From contig NZ_JADKRX010000002.1 in assembly GCF_015350975.1 (NCBI RefSeq), forward strand, positions 222,004 to 286,003: a stretch of DNA of 64,000 nucleotides, given 5' to 3'. The position numbers were made by a program, and so were the translations under genes. The stretch's first letter is position 1. Every line of letters begins with the position of its first letter. Shown here in pieces: positions 35,333 to 48,011 of the stretch. The notes below the pieces were generated by a model. That model was given only the letters and a program-made list of their open reading frames with translations. It had not been told where the DNA came from and did not search any database. The stretch is from Curtobacterium sp. VKM Ac-1395. Lineage in GTDB: Bacteria > Actinomycetota > Actinomycetes > Actinomycetales > Microbacteriaceae.

Positions 35333-36007
35333 ATGGCATCCCGATACGACTGCACCGACCCCGACGGGCTCCTGACCGGGATGCGGCTCGCACGTGCCGC
35401 ACTCGGACGGGGCGAACTCGTCGTGCTCCCCACCGACACCGTCTACGGCATCGCCGCGGACGCCTTCGACGCGACCGCCGTGCAGCGGTTGCTCGACGCC
35501 AAGGGCCGCACGCGCCAGTCGCCGCCGCCCGTGCTCATCCCCGGGCCGGCGACGCTGGACGCACTCGCTCGCGAGGTCCCGCAGCAGGTCCGCGACCTCG
35601 TCGACGAGTTCTGGCCGGGCGGCCTCACCGTCATTCTCGGCGCGCAGCCGTCCCTCGACTGGGACCTCGGCGAGACCCGGGGGACCGTGGCGCTCCGGAT
35701 GCCGGACTCGCGGATCGCGCTCGAACTCCTGCAGGAGGTCGGCCCGCTCGCGGTCTCCTCCGCGAACTCGACCGGGGACCCGGCCGCGATGGACGTCGAC
35801 GCGGCCGAGGCGATGCTCGGTGACAGCGTCGCCGTCTACCTCGACGGTGGGTCGCTGGCGCCGCACGACGGCTTCGCGGCGTCGACCGGGTCGACGATCG
35901 TCGACGCCACCGGGCTCGCCACCGGCGACGGCCTGCGCATCGTGCGCCACGGCGTGATCTCGGACGCCGAGATCGAACGGGTCGTCGGGGACGACCTCAG
36001 GACGTGA
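35333..36007 (+). CDS. L-threonylcarbamoyladenylate synthase (Sua5/YciO/YrdC family)
   Basis: 224 residues, the short TsaC-like form. Makes threonylcarbamoyl-AMP from threonine, bicarbonate and ATP for t6A tRNA modification. Motifs LPTDTVYGIAADAF, a Lys/Arg loop LDAKGRTRQSPPPVLI, and VSSANSTG are present; the family KxR motif here is KGRTR. ATG 35333 preferred; TATCAT about 10 nt upstream could be its -10. The rfe start overlaps its stop. In mycobacteria the same gene sits between prmC and rfe. Confidence 0.92.
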   Translation: MASRYDCTDPDGLLTGMRLARAALGRGELVVLPTDTVYGIAADAFDATAVQRLLDAKGRTRQSPPPVLIPGPATLDALAREVPQQVRDLVDEFWPGGLTVILGAQPSLDWDLGETRGTVALRMPDSRIALELLQEVGPLAVSSANSTGDPAAMDVDAAEAMLGDSVAVYLDGGSLAPHDGFAASTGSTIVDATGLATGDGLRIVRHGVISDAEIERVVGDDLRT

Positions 36008-37257
36008 AGTACTACCTGCTCGCGGGGGCCATCTCGGCCCTCGTGAGCTTCGTCGTCAGCTTCCTGCTGTGGAAGCTCGGCGTGAAGTACAAGTGGTACC
36101 CCCAGGTCCGCGAACGTGACGTGCACCGCACGCCGGTGCCACGGCTCGGCGGCATCGCGATGTTCCTCGGCGTCGTCGTCTCGCTGCTCTGCGCGTGGTT
36201 CGTCTTCCCCGAGATCCAGGGCATCGACTTCTTCCGGCTCGTCTTCGCGGAACCGCAGCGCGTGCTCGCCGTGTTGGCGGGCGCCACGATCATCGTGGTG
36301 CTCGGCGTGGCCGACGACATCTGGGACCTCGACTGGATGACGAAGCTCGCGGGGCAGATCATCGCCGCGGGCATCCTGGCGTGGCAGGGCGTGGCGATCG
36401 TGTCGCTGCCGATCGGCAACACGCTCGGCGTCGGGTCGTCCTACATGAGCCTGATCTTCACCGTGCTGGCGGTCGTGCTGGTGATGAACGCGGTGAACTT
36501 CATCGACGGGCTGGACGGCCTCGTCGCCGGTGTCGCGATCATCGCCGGCGGGGTGTTCTTCCTCTACACGTTCTTCATCAACCGCGTCGTCGTGCAGACG
36601 GAGTTCTTCTTCAACCTGCCGTCGCTGCTCACCGCGGTCCTCGTGGGGGCCTGCTGCGGCTTCCTCGTCCTGAACTGGCACCCCGCCAAGCTCTTCATGG
36701 GCGACGCGGGCGCACTGCTGGTCGGCTTCCTGATGGCCACGAGCGCGGTGTCCATCACCGGCAACATCGACCCGGCCGCCGTCCGTTCCCGTACCGACCT
36801 GCTGCCCGCGTTCATCCCGATCCTGCTGCCGTTCGCGATCCTCATCGTGCCGATGCTCGACTTCGGGCTCGCGGTGTCCCGACGGCTCAGCGCGGGCAAG
36901 TCCCCGTTCTCCGCCGACCGGAAGCACCTGCACCACCGGCTGCTCGACATGGGCCACTCGCACTTCCACGCCGTGCTGATCTTCTACGCCTGGACGGCCA
37001 CCGTCGCTGTCGGCTGTCTGCTGTTCCTGTTCGTGGAGTGGTGGTGGGTCGTCGTCTTCGTGTCGGTCGGGTTCACCATCTGCGCCATCGCGACGTTCGC
37101 ACCGCTCGGCCGGAAACGGACCGAGATCGCCGCACAGACCGCTGCGAGGACCGCACGGGTCGCCGGCAGCGTCGTCGACGCCAGCCTGGACCCCCTGGAC
37201 CGCGCCGCAGCCGTCCGCGACCGCCCGACCCCTTCCCCCTCTGGAGACCCCTCGTGA
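36004..37257 (+). CDS. WecA/Rfe-type undecaprenyl-phosphate sugar-1-phosphate transferase
   Basis: 417-residue polytopic membrane protein of the MraY/WecA family, which transfers a sugar-1-phosphate (usually GlcNAc-1-P) from a UDP-sugar to undecaprenyl phosphate to begin a cell-wall glycopolymer. About eleven hydrophobic helices; cytoplasmic motifs ADDIWDLDW, NAVNFIDGLDGL, FMGDAGALL and the HLHHRL loop are those of the WecA group rather than MraY. GTG start overlaps the sua5 stop. Position just before the ATP synthase operon equals mycobacterial rfe. The C-terminal tail is Ala/Arg-rich. Confidence 0.93.
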   Translation: MKYYLLAGAISALVSFVVSFLLWKLGVKYKWYPQVRERDVHRTPVPRLGGIAMFLGVVVSLLCAWFVFPEIQGIDFFRLVFAEPQRVLAVLAGATIIVVLGVADDIWDLDWMTKLAGQIIAAGILAWQGVAIVSLPIGNTLGVGSSYMSLIFTVLAVVLVMNAVNFIDGLDGLVAGVAIIAGGVFFLYTFFINRVVVQTEFFFNLPSLLTAVLVGACCGFLVLNWHPAKLFMGDAGALLVGFLMATSAVSITGNIDPAAVRSRTDLLPAFIPILLPFAILIVPMLDFGLAVSRRLSAGKSPFSADRKHLHHRLLDMGHSHFHAVLIFYAWTATVAVGCLLFLFVEWWWVVVFVSVGFTICAIATFAPLGRKRTEIAAQTAARTARVAGSVVDASLDPLDRAAAVRDRPTPSPSGDPS

Positions 37258-37748
37258 CCACGCCGAACGGCCTCGACCACATCACCCCGCTGTTCCGGCG
37301 GATCCTCGTGCAGGGAGCGTTGCTCGCCGGCGCGCTGGCCGTCGTCGGGGGACTGGTCGGGTTCCTCGTCGCCGGGGGACCGGGGCTCGCCGGTGGGCTC
37401 ATCGGCGCCGTGATGAGCGTCGTGTTCTGCGGGCTGACCGCCGTCAGCGTCCTGCTGGCGATCCGGTTCTCCGGCGGACAGATGATCTCCGGCGCCTTCT
37501 TCGGCACGATCATGGGGATGTTCCTCGTGAAGTTCGTGCTCTTCATCGTCGTGCTCGTCCTGCTCAAGGACCGTGACTGGGTCGACACGCCCGTGCTCGC
37601 CGTGGCCATCATCGTCGGCGTGGTCGGGTCCCTCGTGATCGACGTCACCGTCATCGCCAAGGGCCGCGTACCGATCGACGTGCCGCTGCCGGGGGACGGC
37701 TCGTCGTCCGCCTCCGCGGAGCCTGGGAGCGACGGCCCGCGGGTCTGA
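37254..37748 (+). CDS. AtpI-like membrane protein (ATP synthase accessory)
   Basis: 164 residues with four hydrophobic segments (about 19-40, 45-68, 75-98, 108-130) and a Ser/Gly-rich tail. It is in the position of atpI/Rv1303, ahead of the ATP synthase a subunit, and the helix pattern fits the AtpI/UncI group, which helps assemble or supply Mg to the Fo ring. Sequence motifs are weak, so the call rests on context and topology. GTG start overlaps the rfe stop; GGAG lies 8 nt upstream. Confidence 0.78.
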   Translation: MTTPNGLDHITPLFRRILVQGALLAGALAVVGGLVGFLVAGGPGLAGGLIGAVMSVVFCGLTAVSVLLAIRFSGGQMISGAFFGTIMGMFLVKFVLFIVVLVLLKDRDWVDTPVLAVAIIVGVVGSLVIDVTVIAKGRVPIDVPLPGDGSSSASAEPGSDGPRV

Positions 37749-37771
37749 GAGCCCGGGAAGGTCCGCGCACC

Positions 37772-37780
37772 TGATAGGGT
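37772..37780 (+). promoter_or_regulatory. Candidate extended -10 for the atp operon
   Basis: TGATAGGGT (TG-n-TAGGGT) lies in the 105-bp gap between atpI and atpB. A TTGACA follows at 37781 but has no good -10 partner at 17 bp. Low certainty. Confidence 0.35.
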
Positions 37781-37853
37781 TTGACACGTCCGCGTCCGGA
37801 GCACTGCTCGGGCGGGACGAGCCTCCACACAGTCCACCATCGCGTGCCATGAC

Positions 37854-39018
<1,165 letters not shown>

Positions 39019-39026
39019 GGCTCTCG

Positions 39027-39608
39027 ATGAACACTGCACTCATCATCGCGGCGGAGGAAACGCACAATCCGCTGGTCCCCCCGGTGTACGACATCGTGTG
39101 GTCGCTGGTTGCCTTCGTCATCATCTTCCTGGTGTTCTGGCGTGTCGTCACGCCGCGCATCACGAAGATGCTCGATGAGCGCACCGAGGCCATCGAGGGC
39201 GGCATCAAGAAGGCGGAGGCTGCCCAGCAGCAGGCCGCCGCAGCACTCGACGAGTACAACAAGCAGCTCGCCGACGCCCGTGCCGAAGCCTCGCGGATCC
39301 GCGAGCAGGCCCGTGCCGACGCGACCGCCATCGGCAACGAGGTGCGCGAGCAGGCCTCGGCCGACGCTGCGCGGATCACGAGCAATGCCCAGGCGCAGAT
39401 CGAGGCCGAGCGTCAGAGTGCGCTCCAGTCGCTCCGCACCGAGGTCGGTTCGCTGGCCCTCGACCTCGCGTCGGGTGTCATCGGCGAGTCCCTCAAGGAC
39501 GACGCCAAGGCCACCGCGGTCGTCGACCGCTTCCTCGCCGACCTCGAGTCGTCGAAGAGCGTCGAGTCCTCGCAGGTCCAGGCCTCGCAGGTCGAGACGG
39601 AGCGCTGA
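39027..39608 (+). CDS. atpF: F1Fo ATP synthase subunit b
   Basis: 193 residues: one N-terminal membrane helix (about 20-40, YDIVWSLVAFVIIFLVFW), then a long Ala/Glu/Gln-rich right-handed coiled coil that forms the peripheral stalk joining a to alpha/delta. Standard position between c and delta. The C-terminus is a Ser/Gln-rich extension (SSKSVESSQVQASQ). The delta gene starts 2 bp after its stop. Confidence 0.96.
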   Translation: MNTALIIAAEETHNPLVPPVYDIVWSLVAFVIIFLVFWRVVTPRITKMLDERTEAIEGGIKKAEAAQQQAAAALDEYNKQLADARAEASRIREQARADATAIGNEVREQASADAARITSNAQAQIEAERQSALQSLRTEVGSLALDLASGVIGESLKDDAKATAVVDRFLADLESSKSVESSQVQASQVETER

Positions 39609-39610
39609 GC

Positions 39611-40405
39611 ATGCGGAGCGCCACCCGTTCAGCCATGACGTCGACGCAGGCGGTGCTGGCCGACCTCGGCGTCAGCGCTGACCTGGTGACGGGTGCTGAG
39701 GTCCTCGCCGCAGGGCGAGTGGTCGCCGGTGCGTCCCAGCTCCTCACGCTGCTGGCCGACCCGACCGCCGACGTCGTCGGCAAGAAGTCGGTCGTCGACC
39801 GGGTCTTCGCCGGACAGTCCGACGCCACGCGCGCCGTGCTGACCGCGGTGGCCGGCTCGCGCTGGTCCTCGCAGCAGGACCTGCTCGCCGGCATCGAGGA
39901 CGCGGGCATCCGCGCCGTCGCTGCCACCGCGGACCCGGGCACCCCGATCGAGGCCGAGCTGTTCGCCTTCGAGACGGCGGTCCGCTCGGACGCCGGTCTC
40001 GAGCTGGCGCTCGGCACCAAGCTCGGCAGCCCGGAGCAGAAGGCGGCACTCGTCGAGCGGCTGATCGGCAGCAAGTCGTCGCCGCAGACGGTGACGATCC
40101 TGTCGGCCCTCGTCCAGCAGCCCCGTGGCCGCCGGATCGGCGAACTCGTCCGTGATGCCTCGCGCATCGTGGCCGACCAGGCCGACAAGGTCGTGGCGAC
40201 GGTCATCACGGCCGTCCCGCTCTCCGACGGCCAGGCGGCCCGCGTCGCCCGCGGTCTCTCGGAGCGCTACGGCCGGGACATCATCGTCAACCACGTCGTC
40301 GACCCCCAGGTCGTCGGCGGGGTCCGGGTGCAGGTCGGCGGCGACGTCATCGACGGCACCGTGTCCACGCGCCTCGCCGACCTCCGGCTCCAGCTCGCCG
40401 GCTGA
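39611..40405 (+). CDS. atpH: F1Fo ATP synthase subunit delta
   Basis: 264 residues; links the peripheral stalk to the top of F1. N-terminal helical OSCP-type domain, C-terminal domain with the conserved [23 protein letters not shown] region. Longer than the E. coli protein (177) but normal for actinobacteria. The ATG at 39611 is used; an ATG at 39635 is also possible. A 107-bp gap with AAGGAAAA leads to atpA and shows no terminator. Confidence 0.95.
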   Translation: MRSATRSAMTSTQAVLADLGVSADLVTGAEVLAAGRVVAGASQLLTLLADPTADVVGKKSVVDRVFAGQSDATRAVLTAVAGSRWSSQQDLLAGIEDAGIRAVAATADPGTPIEAELFAFETAVRSDAGLELALGTKLGSPEQKAALVERLIGSKSSPQTVTILSALVQQPRGRRIGELVRDASRIVADQADKVVATVITAVPLSDGQAARVARGLSERYGRDIIVNHVVDPQVVGGVRVQVGGDVIDGTVSTRLADLRLQLAG

Positions 40406-40512
40406 GCGTACGGTCGAACCCGTCACCCCAAGTCCACAACGGGAACTGTCCCCACCGGGCAGCATCACCCTCTCGGAGCCGCAGGGCCCCGGAAACCAAC
40501 AAGGAAAATCCC

Positions 40513-42141
40513 ATGGCAGACATCACCATCAGCCCCGATGAGATCCGTGATGCCCTGAAGGACTTCGTCTCGAACTACGAGCCGACGAAGGCCTCCACGG
40601 CCGAGATCGGGCACGTCACCGACGCCGGTGACGGCATCGCCCACGTCGAGGGCCTCCCCGGCGTCATGGCCAACGAGCTCATCCGCTTCCAGGACGGCAC
40701 GCTCGGCCTCGCCCAGAACCTCGACGAGGACTCGATCGGTGCCATCGTGCTCGGCGAGTTCTCCGGTGTCGAAGAGGGCCAGGAAGTCACCCGTACCGGT
40801 GAGGTCCTCTCGGCCCCCGTCGGCGACGCCTTCCTCGGCCGAGTCGTCGACCCGCTCGGCGCCCCGATCGACGGCCTCGGCGAGATCGCAGCCGAGGGCC
40901 GTCGTGCCCTCGAGCTGCAGGCACCCGGTGTCATGAGCCGCAAGTCGGTCCACGAGCCGATGCAGACCGGCATCAAGGCCATCGACGCGATGATCCCCGT
41001 CGGCCGTGGCCAGCGTCAGCTGATCATCGGCGACCGCCAGACCGGCAAGACGGCGATCGCGATCGACACGATCATCAACCAGAAGGCCAACTGGGACTCG
41101 GGCGACGAGAACAAGCAGGTCCGCTGCATCTACGTCGCGATCGGTCAGAAGGGTTCCACGATCGCCTCCGTCAAGGGTGCGCTCGAGGACGCCGGCGCGA
41201 TGGAGTACACCACCATCGTCGCCGCTCCGGCCTCCGACCCGGCCGGCTTCAAGTACCTCGCCCCGTACACCGGTTCGGCCATCGGCCAGCACTGGATGTA
41301 CCAGGGCAAGCACGTCCTCATCGTGTTCGACGACCTGTCGAAGCAGGCCGAGGCCTACCGTGCGGTGTCGCTCCTCCTGCGTCGTCCGCCGGGGCGCGAG
41401 GCCTACCCGGGTGACGTCTTCTACCTGCACTCCCGTCTGCTGGAGCGTTGCGCGAAGCTGTCCGACGAGCTCGGCGCCGGCTCGATGACGGGTCTCCCGA
41501 TCATCGAGACCAAGGCGAACGACGTCTCGGCGTACATCCCGACCAACGTGATCTCGATCACCGACGGCCAGATCTTCCTGCAGTCGGACCTCTTCAACGC
41601 GAACCAGCGTCCGGCCGTCGACGTGGGCATCTCGGTGTCCCGCGTCGGTGGTGACGCCCAGGTGAAGTCGATCAAGAAGGTCTCCGGCACGCTCAAGCTC
41701 GAACTGGCGCAGTACCGCTCGCTCGAGGCCTTCGCGATGTTCGCGTCGGACCTCGACCAGGCCTCGCGTCGTCAGCTCGACCGTGGTGCGCGCCTGACCG
41801 AGCTGCTCAAGCAGCCGCAGTACTCGCCGTACCCGGTGGAGGAGCAGGTCGTCTCGATCTGGGCCGGCACCAACGGCAAGCTCGACACCGTCCCCGTGAA
41901 GGACGTGCTGCGCTTCGAGTCCGAGCTGCTCGACCACCTGCGTCGCAACTCCGACGTGCTCACGACCCTGCGCGAGACGAACCAGCTCAGCGACGACACC
42001 GTCGCCGAGATGGGCAAGCAGATCGACGAGTTCACGAAGAGCTTCCAGACGAGCGACGGCAAGACGCTCGGTTCTGAGCAGTTCGACGCCGCGGACTCCG
42101 AGGACGTCGACCAGGAGCAGATCGTCAAGGGTCGTCGCTAG
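40513..42141 (+). CDS. atpA: F1Fo ATP synthase subunit alpha
   Basis: 542 residues. Non-catalytic nucleotide-binding subunit of the F1 hexamer. Walker [14 protein letters not shown], followed by the alpha-type [17 protein letters not shown] [14 protein letters not shown], and the signature [18 protein letters not shown]-terminal tail is acidic/Gln-rich ([14 protein letters not shown]), an actinobacterial feature. ATG 40513 follows AAGGAAAA. The gamma gene starts on the base after its stop. Confidence 0.98.
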   Translation: MADITISPDEIRDALKDFVSNYEPTKASTAEIGHVTDAGDGIAHVEGLPGVMANELIRFQDGTLGLAQNLDEDSIGAIVLGEFSGVEEGQEVTRTGEVLSAPVGDAFLGRVVDPLGAPIDGLGEIAAEGRRALELQAPGVMSRKSVHEPMQTGIKAIDAMIPVGRGQRQLIIGDRQTGKTAIAIDTIINQKANWDSGDENKQVRCIYVAIGQKGSTIASVKGALEDAGAMEYTTIVAAPASDPAGFKYLAPYTGSAIGQHWMYQGKHVLIVFDDLSKQAEAYRAVSLLLRRPPGREAYPGDVFYLHSRLLERCAKLSDELGAGSMTGLPIIETKANDVSAYIPTNVISITDGQIFLQSDLFNANQRPAVDVGISVSRVGGDAQVKSIKKVSGTLKLELAQYRSLEAFAMFASDLDQASRRQLDRGARLTELLKQPQYSPYPVEEQVVSIWAGTNGKLDTVPVKDVLRFESELLDHLRRNSDVLTTLRETNQLSDDTVAEMGKQIDEFTKSFQTSDGKTLGSEQFDAADSEDVDQEQIVKGRR

Positions 42142-44542
<2,401 letters not shown>

Positions 44543-44543
44543 C

Positions 44544-44807
44544 ATGGCGGGTCTCACCGTGAGTGTCGTCTCGGCCGACCGCGAGGTCTGGTCGGGCGAC
44601 ACCTCCATGGTCGTCGCACGCACGACCGAGGGCCAGATCGGCATCCTCGCGGGGCACGAGCCGATGCTCGCGATCCTCGCGCAGGGCCAGGTCCGCATCA
44701 CGCGTGCCGACGGCTCCACCGTCGCGGTCGACGCCGAGGACGGCTTCCTCTCCGTCGAGCACGACACGGTCACGATCGTGGCGCGGCAGGCCGCGCTGGC
44801 GTCCTGA
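44544..44807 (+). CDS. atpC: F1Fo ATP synthase subunit epsilon
   Basis: 87 residues: the N-terminal beta-sandwich domain only (LTVSVVSADREVWSGD, then GHEPMLAIL). The C-terminal helical hairpin that inhibits hydrolysis in E. coli is essentially missing. Short epsilons are usual in actinobacteria, so inhibition of ATP hydrolysis must work another way. Its stop overlaps the region where yaaA begins. Confidence 0.96.
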   Translation: MAGLTVSVVSADREVWSGDTSMVVARTTEGQIGILAGHEPMLAILAQGQVRITRADGSTVAVDAEDGFLSVEHDTVTIVARQAALAS

Positions 44808-44812
44808 CCGGA

Positions 44813-45574
44813 CTGACCGTCCTCCTCCCGCCGTCCGAGACGAAGCGGGAGGGCGGGGACACGGGTTCCACCCTCGACCTGGGTGGGCTCTCCTTCCCGG
44901 AACTGTCCGACGAGCGGGCCGCGGTGATCACCGCGGCCCGCTCCGTCAGTTCCGAGGAGTCCTCTGCGCGGGCGGCGCTCAAGCTCGGCCCGAAGTCGAT
45001 CGCGGAACGCTTCCGGAACCTCGCACTGACGACCTCGCCGACGCTCCCCGCGATCGAGCGGTACACGGGTGTCCTCTACGACCCCCTCGACGTGCCCGGT
45101 GCGTCGGCCGCGGTCCGCGACTGGTGGTCCCGCCACGTCGTGGTGCAGTCCGCGATGTTCGGGCCGATCGGAGCCGGCGACCTGATCCCGGCGTACCGCC
45201 TGTCCCACGACGCCCGCCTGGGTCCGCTCCGACTCGCGGCGCACTGGCCCGGTCCGTCCCGGGCCGCACTCCGCTCCCGCGCTGACGGGCTGGTGCTCGA
45301 CCTCCGTTCCGAGGGCTACCGTGCGCTCGGCCCGGCGGAGGGTGCGGTCACACTCCGCGTCGTGAGCGTCGACGGCTCCGGTCGACGGAAGGCCCTGAAC
45401 CACTGGAACAAGACCGCGAAGGGCCGCCTGGTGTCGCTGCTGGCCCGGACCGACGCCACCGTCGGGTCGATGGACGACCTGGCCGACTGGGCGTCGCAGG
45501 TCGGTGTGGTGCTCGAGCGGGTGGACGGCGGCTGGGACCTCGTCGCGGAGAGCCTGCAGCCTGCTGCAGCCTGA
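44813..45574 (+). CDS. yaaA: YaaA-family peroxide-stress protein, apparent CTG start
   Basis: 253 residues as drawn. YaaA (DUF328/UPF0246) lowers free iron and DNA damage under peroxide stress in E. coli and can bind DNA. The conserved family N-terminus LLPPSETKREGG and DLGGLSFPEL are encoded from 44813, but the first ATG/GTG/TTG in frame is GTG 44924, inside the conserved domain. No upstream start exists within the frame overlapping atpC. CTG 44813 (LTVLLPPSE) or CTG 44804 is therefore the likely start, probably by coupling to the atpC stop at 44805-44807. Motif KALNHWNKTAKGR near the C-terminus supports the family. Confidence 0.82.
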   Translation: MTVLLPPSETKREGGDTGSTLDLGGLSFPELSDERAAVITAARSVSSEESSARAALKLGPKSIAERFRNLALTTSPTLPAIERYTGVLYDPLDVPGASAAVRDWWSRHVVVQSAMFGPIGAGDLIPAYRLSHDARLGPLRLAAHWPGPSRAALRSRADGLVLDLRSEGYRALGPAEGAVTLRVVSVDGSGRRKALNHWNKTAKGRLVSLLARTDATVGSMDDLADWASQVGVVLERVDGGWDLVAESLQPAAA

Positions 45575-45669
45575 GCAGACGATCCCTGCACAGGGACAGG
45601 ATCGACGCGGTTCTCCACGGGGTCGCGGCCAGCCCGGTCTGGAGGCCCGGATCGCGTCACGATGGCCCC

Positions 45670-46224
45670 ATGAACGCCATCGCACTCCGAAGTCCTGACG
45701 CCCTGATCGCCGGCCGGTCCCGTGAGATTGCTGCCGCAGTCACCCTGCCGGTCGCCGCCGCAGCGCTGGTCGCACCGGGCACGGCGCCCCTCTCGCGGCG
45801 CGGCAGTGCCGCGGTGTCGACCGCCTGTGTCGCCCTGGCCACACGCATGGCCCTGATCCCCTTCGTCGCCGCCCCGGCCGACCGGACACCGACGGTCGTC
45901 CGCCCCTTCGACCCGTTCCACGACCCGACGCCGCTCGCGCTCCAGGGCGCCGGCCCAGCCCCAGACCGGGACCGGCTCCGAACGGCGGGGGACCGGTGCG
46001 TCGGACTCTGGCAGGACTGGCGTCTGCGCGGGTGCCCCGAGGACGAGCGACTGGGTGTCGCCGGCGCGCTCGCACTCGGCGCCTGGTGCTCCTGGGCGCT
46101 CGGGTCGCCGGAACGTGCCAGGACCCGAGCACGGCACGCCCTCGACGCCGTCCCCGACGACGCCCTCGCCGGACTCGTGCTGCGGTCGGTCCGGGCACGC
46201 ACCGCCCCGGCGTGGTGGGGGTGA
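45670..46224 (+). CDS. Uncharacterised protein, possible DUF4192 relative
   Basis: 184 residues. I do not recognise it firmly. The C-terminal half (GALALGAWCSWALGSPERARTRARHALDAVPDDALAGLVL) resembles the helical tail of DUF4192 proteins, in which a short repeat of activity and charged residues precedes a leucine-rich end; the N-terminal LRSPDALIAG also fits that family's opening. It is Pro/Arg-rich in the middle. Codon position G/C bias looks normal for a real gene. It stands alone between yaaA and the FHA gene. Confidence 0.65.
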   Translation: MNAIALRSPDALIAGRSREIAAAVTLPVAAAALVAPGTAPLSRRGSAAVSTACVALATRMALIPFVAAPADRTPTVVRPFDPFHDPTPLALQGAGPAPDRDRLRTAGDRCVGLWQDWRLRGCPEDERLGVAGALALGAWCSWALGSPERARTRARHALDAVPDDALAGLVLRSVRARTAPAWWG

Positions 46225-46277
46225 TGCCGGGTGCACCGGATCGTCTACGGTGGTGACGACGAGGAGAGAGGCCCCTG

Positions 46278-47021
46278 GTGCACGACGGCGACGACATCGA
46301 GGACACGGTCCTGCGTCCACGTCATCGCGCCGTCGGCACCGACCGCGCTGCTGACGCCGTTGAGGACACCGTCATCCGGGTGCCGTTCCGACCCGGGGGA
46401 GCAGACGACGGACGGTTCCCCGCGCCGCTCGACCTCGCGACACCCGCACGGGTCCCTGCGGCCGACGGCGTCGTGGCCGAGCCAGACCGCGTGGACGCGC
46501 CGGCAGCCGACCCCGAGGACACCATCGTCCGAGCCCGCAGCGGTCGGGTCGCCGACGGAGCGACCGGTGTGCCGGACGTGCCCCCGAGCCTCCCGGCCGT
46601 CGTCGAGCCGCCGCGCGTGCGCGTGCCGTCGATCCGGATCGCCGACCGGGTGATCCGACTCGACCGTCCCGTCGTGGTCGGCCGCCGTCCGGCGCTGCCG
46701 CGCGTCGTGCGCGGACCGGAACCCGAGCTCGTCGTCGTCCGCTCGCCCTCGGGGCAGGTGTCGTCCTCCCACGTGGCCTTCCACGCCGAGGGGGAAGCCG
46801 CCGTCGTCGACGACCTGCACTCCACCAACGGCACCGTGGTCCGGCCCGCCGGGGCCGCTGCCTACCGGATGCCGTCCGGTGCGTCGATCGTGGCGTTGAC
46901 CGGTACGGTAGTCGAGATCGGGGACGGCATCGGGATCGAGATCCTCTCGCCCCACCTCCGGGTGCGGCCTCCGGCGGACGACGTCCCCACGTCCCCGCCG
47001 CCACGCCCGACCACTCGTTGA
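46278..47021 (+). CDS. FHA-domain protein
   Basis: 247 residues. The first 110 are Asp/Pro/Arg-rich and contain repeated EDTV/EDTI segments (IEDTVLR, VEDTVIR, PEDTIVR), which look like phosphorylatable threonine sites. A forkhead-associated phosphothreonine-binding domain (about 120-235) follows with GRR near its start, SSSHVAFH and STNGTVV. GTG 46278 follows GAGGAGAGAGG. First gene of the block with phosphatase, kinase and the second FHA protein; it probably binds kinase-phosphorylated partners or its own N-terminus. Confidence 0.88.
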   Translation: MHDGDDIEDTVLRPRHRAVGTDRAADAVEDTVIRVPFRPGGADDGRFPAPLDLATPARVPAADGVVAEPDRVDAPAADPEDTIVRARSGRVADGATGVPDVPPSLPAVVEPPRVRVPSIRIADRVIRLDRPVVVGRRPALPRVVRGPEPELVVVRSPSGQVSSSHVAFHAEGEAAVVDDLHSTNGTVVRPAGAAAYRMPSGASIVALTGTVVEIGDGIGIEILSPHLRVRPPADDVPTSPPPRPTTR

Positions 47022-47060
47022 CCGGCACGCCCACGACCCCCCAGAGAGCGATCGAAGACC

Positions 47061-47882
47061 GTGACCGAACTCGGCCGAGCAGCCGCCTCCCACGCCATCG
47101 ACGTCCCCGGAGCGGGCGGCGCCACCCTCACGCTCTCGTGGGGAGCGGCCACCGACATCGGGCGTCGTCGTGACCACAACGAGGACAGCTACATCGTCGA
47201 GGCACCCTTCTTCGTCGTCGCCGACGGCATGGGCGGCCACCTCGCCGGCGACCGTGCGAGCGACGCGGTCGTGCGGCGCCTCGGGGACGCGTCCACCGGT
47301 CCGTTCGGGTCGCGGGAGACCATCCAGCACGCGCTGCTGCTGGCGACCGCCGACATCGAGCGCGCCGCCGGTGGCAACGCGATCGGTGCCGGCACGACGG
47401 TCACCGGGCTCGCGCTGGTGCAGTCCGACGGTCAGCCAGCCGCCCTCGTCTTCAACGTCGGGGACTCCCGGACCTACCGTGCGGAGAACGGGGTCCTGCG
47501 ACGGATCACCGTCGACCACTCCGTCGTCCAGGAGATGGTCGACGCCGGTGTCCTGCGCGCCGAGGACGCCGAGGCCCACCCCGACAGCAACGTCATCACG
47601 CGGGCCGTCGGTTTCGGGGAGCCGCCGGAGCCGGACTGGTGGACGCTGCCGCTGCGCACCGGTGACCGCTACATCATCTGCTCGGACGGCCTGACCAAGG
47701 AGATCGGCGACGTCGGCATCGCGCGCATCGCCGCGAAGGTCGTCGACCCGCAGGAGCTCGCCGAACGACTCGTCGGCGACGCCCTGGTGGCGGGCGGCCG
47801 CGACAACGTCACGGTCGTCGTGCTGCAGGTGGACGACGCCCCGGTCGACCGCGACCTCGAGGACACGCTCCCGCGCCACTGA
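47061..47882 (+). CDS. PP2C-family Ser/Thr protein phosphatase
   Basis: 273 residues, soluble PstP-like catalytic domain without a membrane helix. Motifs: RRRDHNEDSY with the first metal Asp, VADGMGGHLAGD, GAGTTVTGLAL, NVGDSRTYR, CSDGLTKE and GGRDNVTVVV. All metal-binding aspartates are visible, so it should be active on phosphothreonine/serine. GTG 47061. The C-terminus (VDRDLEDTLPRH) contains a Thr in an EDT sequence like those in the upstream FHA protein. The likely opponent is the kinase encoded next. Confidence 0.93.
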   Translation: MTELGRAAASHAIDVPGAGGATLTLSWGAATDIGRRRDHNEDSYIVEAPFFVVADGMGGHLAGDRASDAVVRRLGDASTGPFGSRETIQHALLLATADIERAAGGNAIGAGTTVTGLALVQSDGQPAALVFNVGDSRTYRAENGVLRRITVDHSVVQEMVDAGVLRAEDAEAHPDSNVITRAVGFGEPPEPDWWTLPLRTGDRYIICSDGLTKEIGDVGIARIAAKVVDPQELAERLVGDALVAGGRDNVTVVVLQVDDAPVDRDLEDTLPRH

Positions 47883-47955
47883 CCCGACCCCCGAACTGGG
47901 GCGCGATCGGGATTCCCCGCGCACGCGTCAGCAGATCGGCGACGGTCGGCATCCG

Positions 47956-47961
47956 TAGACT
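47956..47961 (+). promoter_or_regulatory. Candidate -10 box for the kinase operon
   Basis: TAGACT lies 50 bp before the kinase start in the 129-bp gap after the phosphatase gene, the same hexamer as before argS. No good -35 is seen. It would start a long transcript through 62162. Confidence 0.35.
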
Positions 47962-48011
47962 TGACCGCCTGGACCAGCAACAGGCCGCGTGGGCCGGAGG
48001 GAGGAGCCGTC

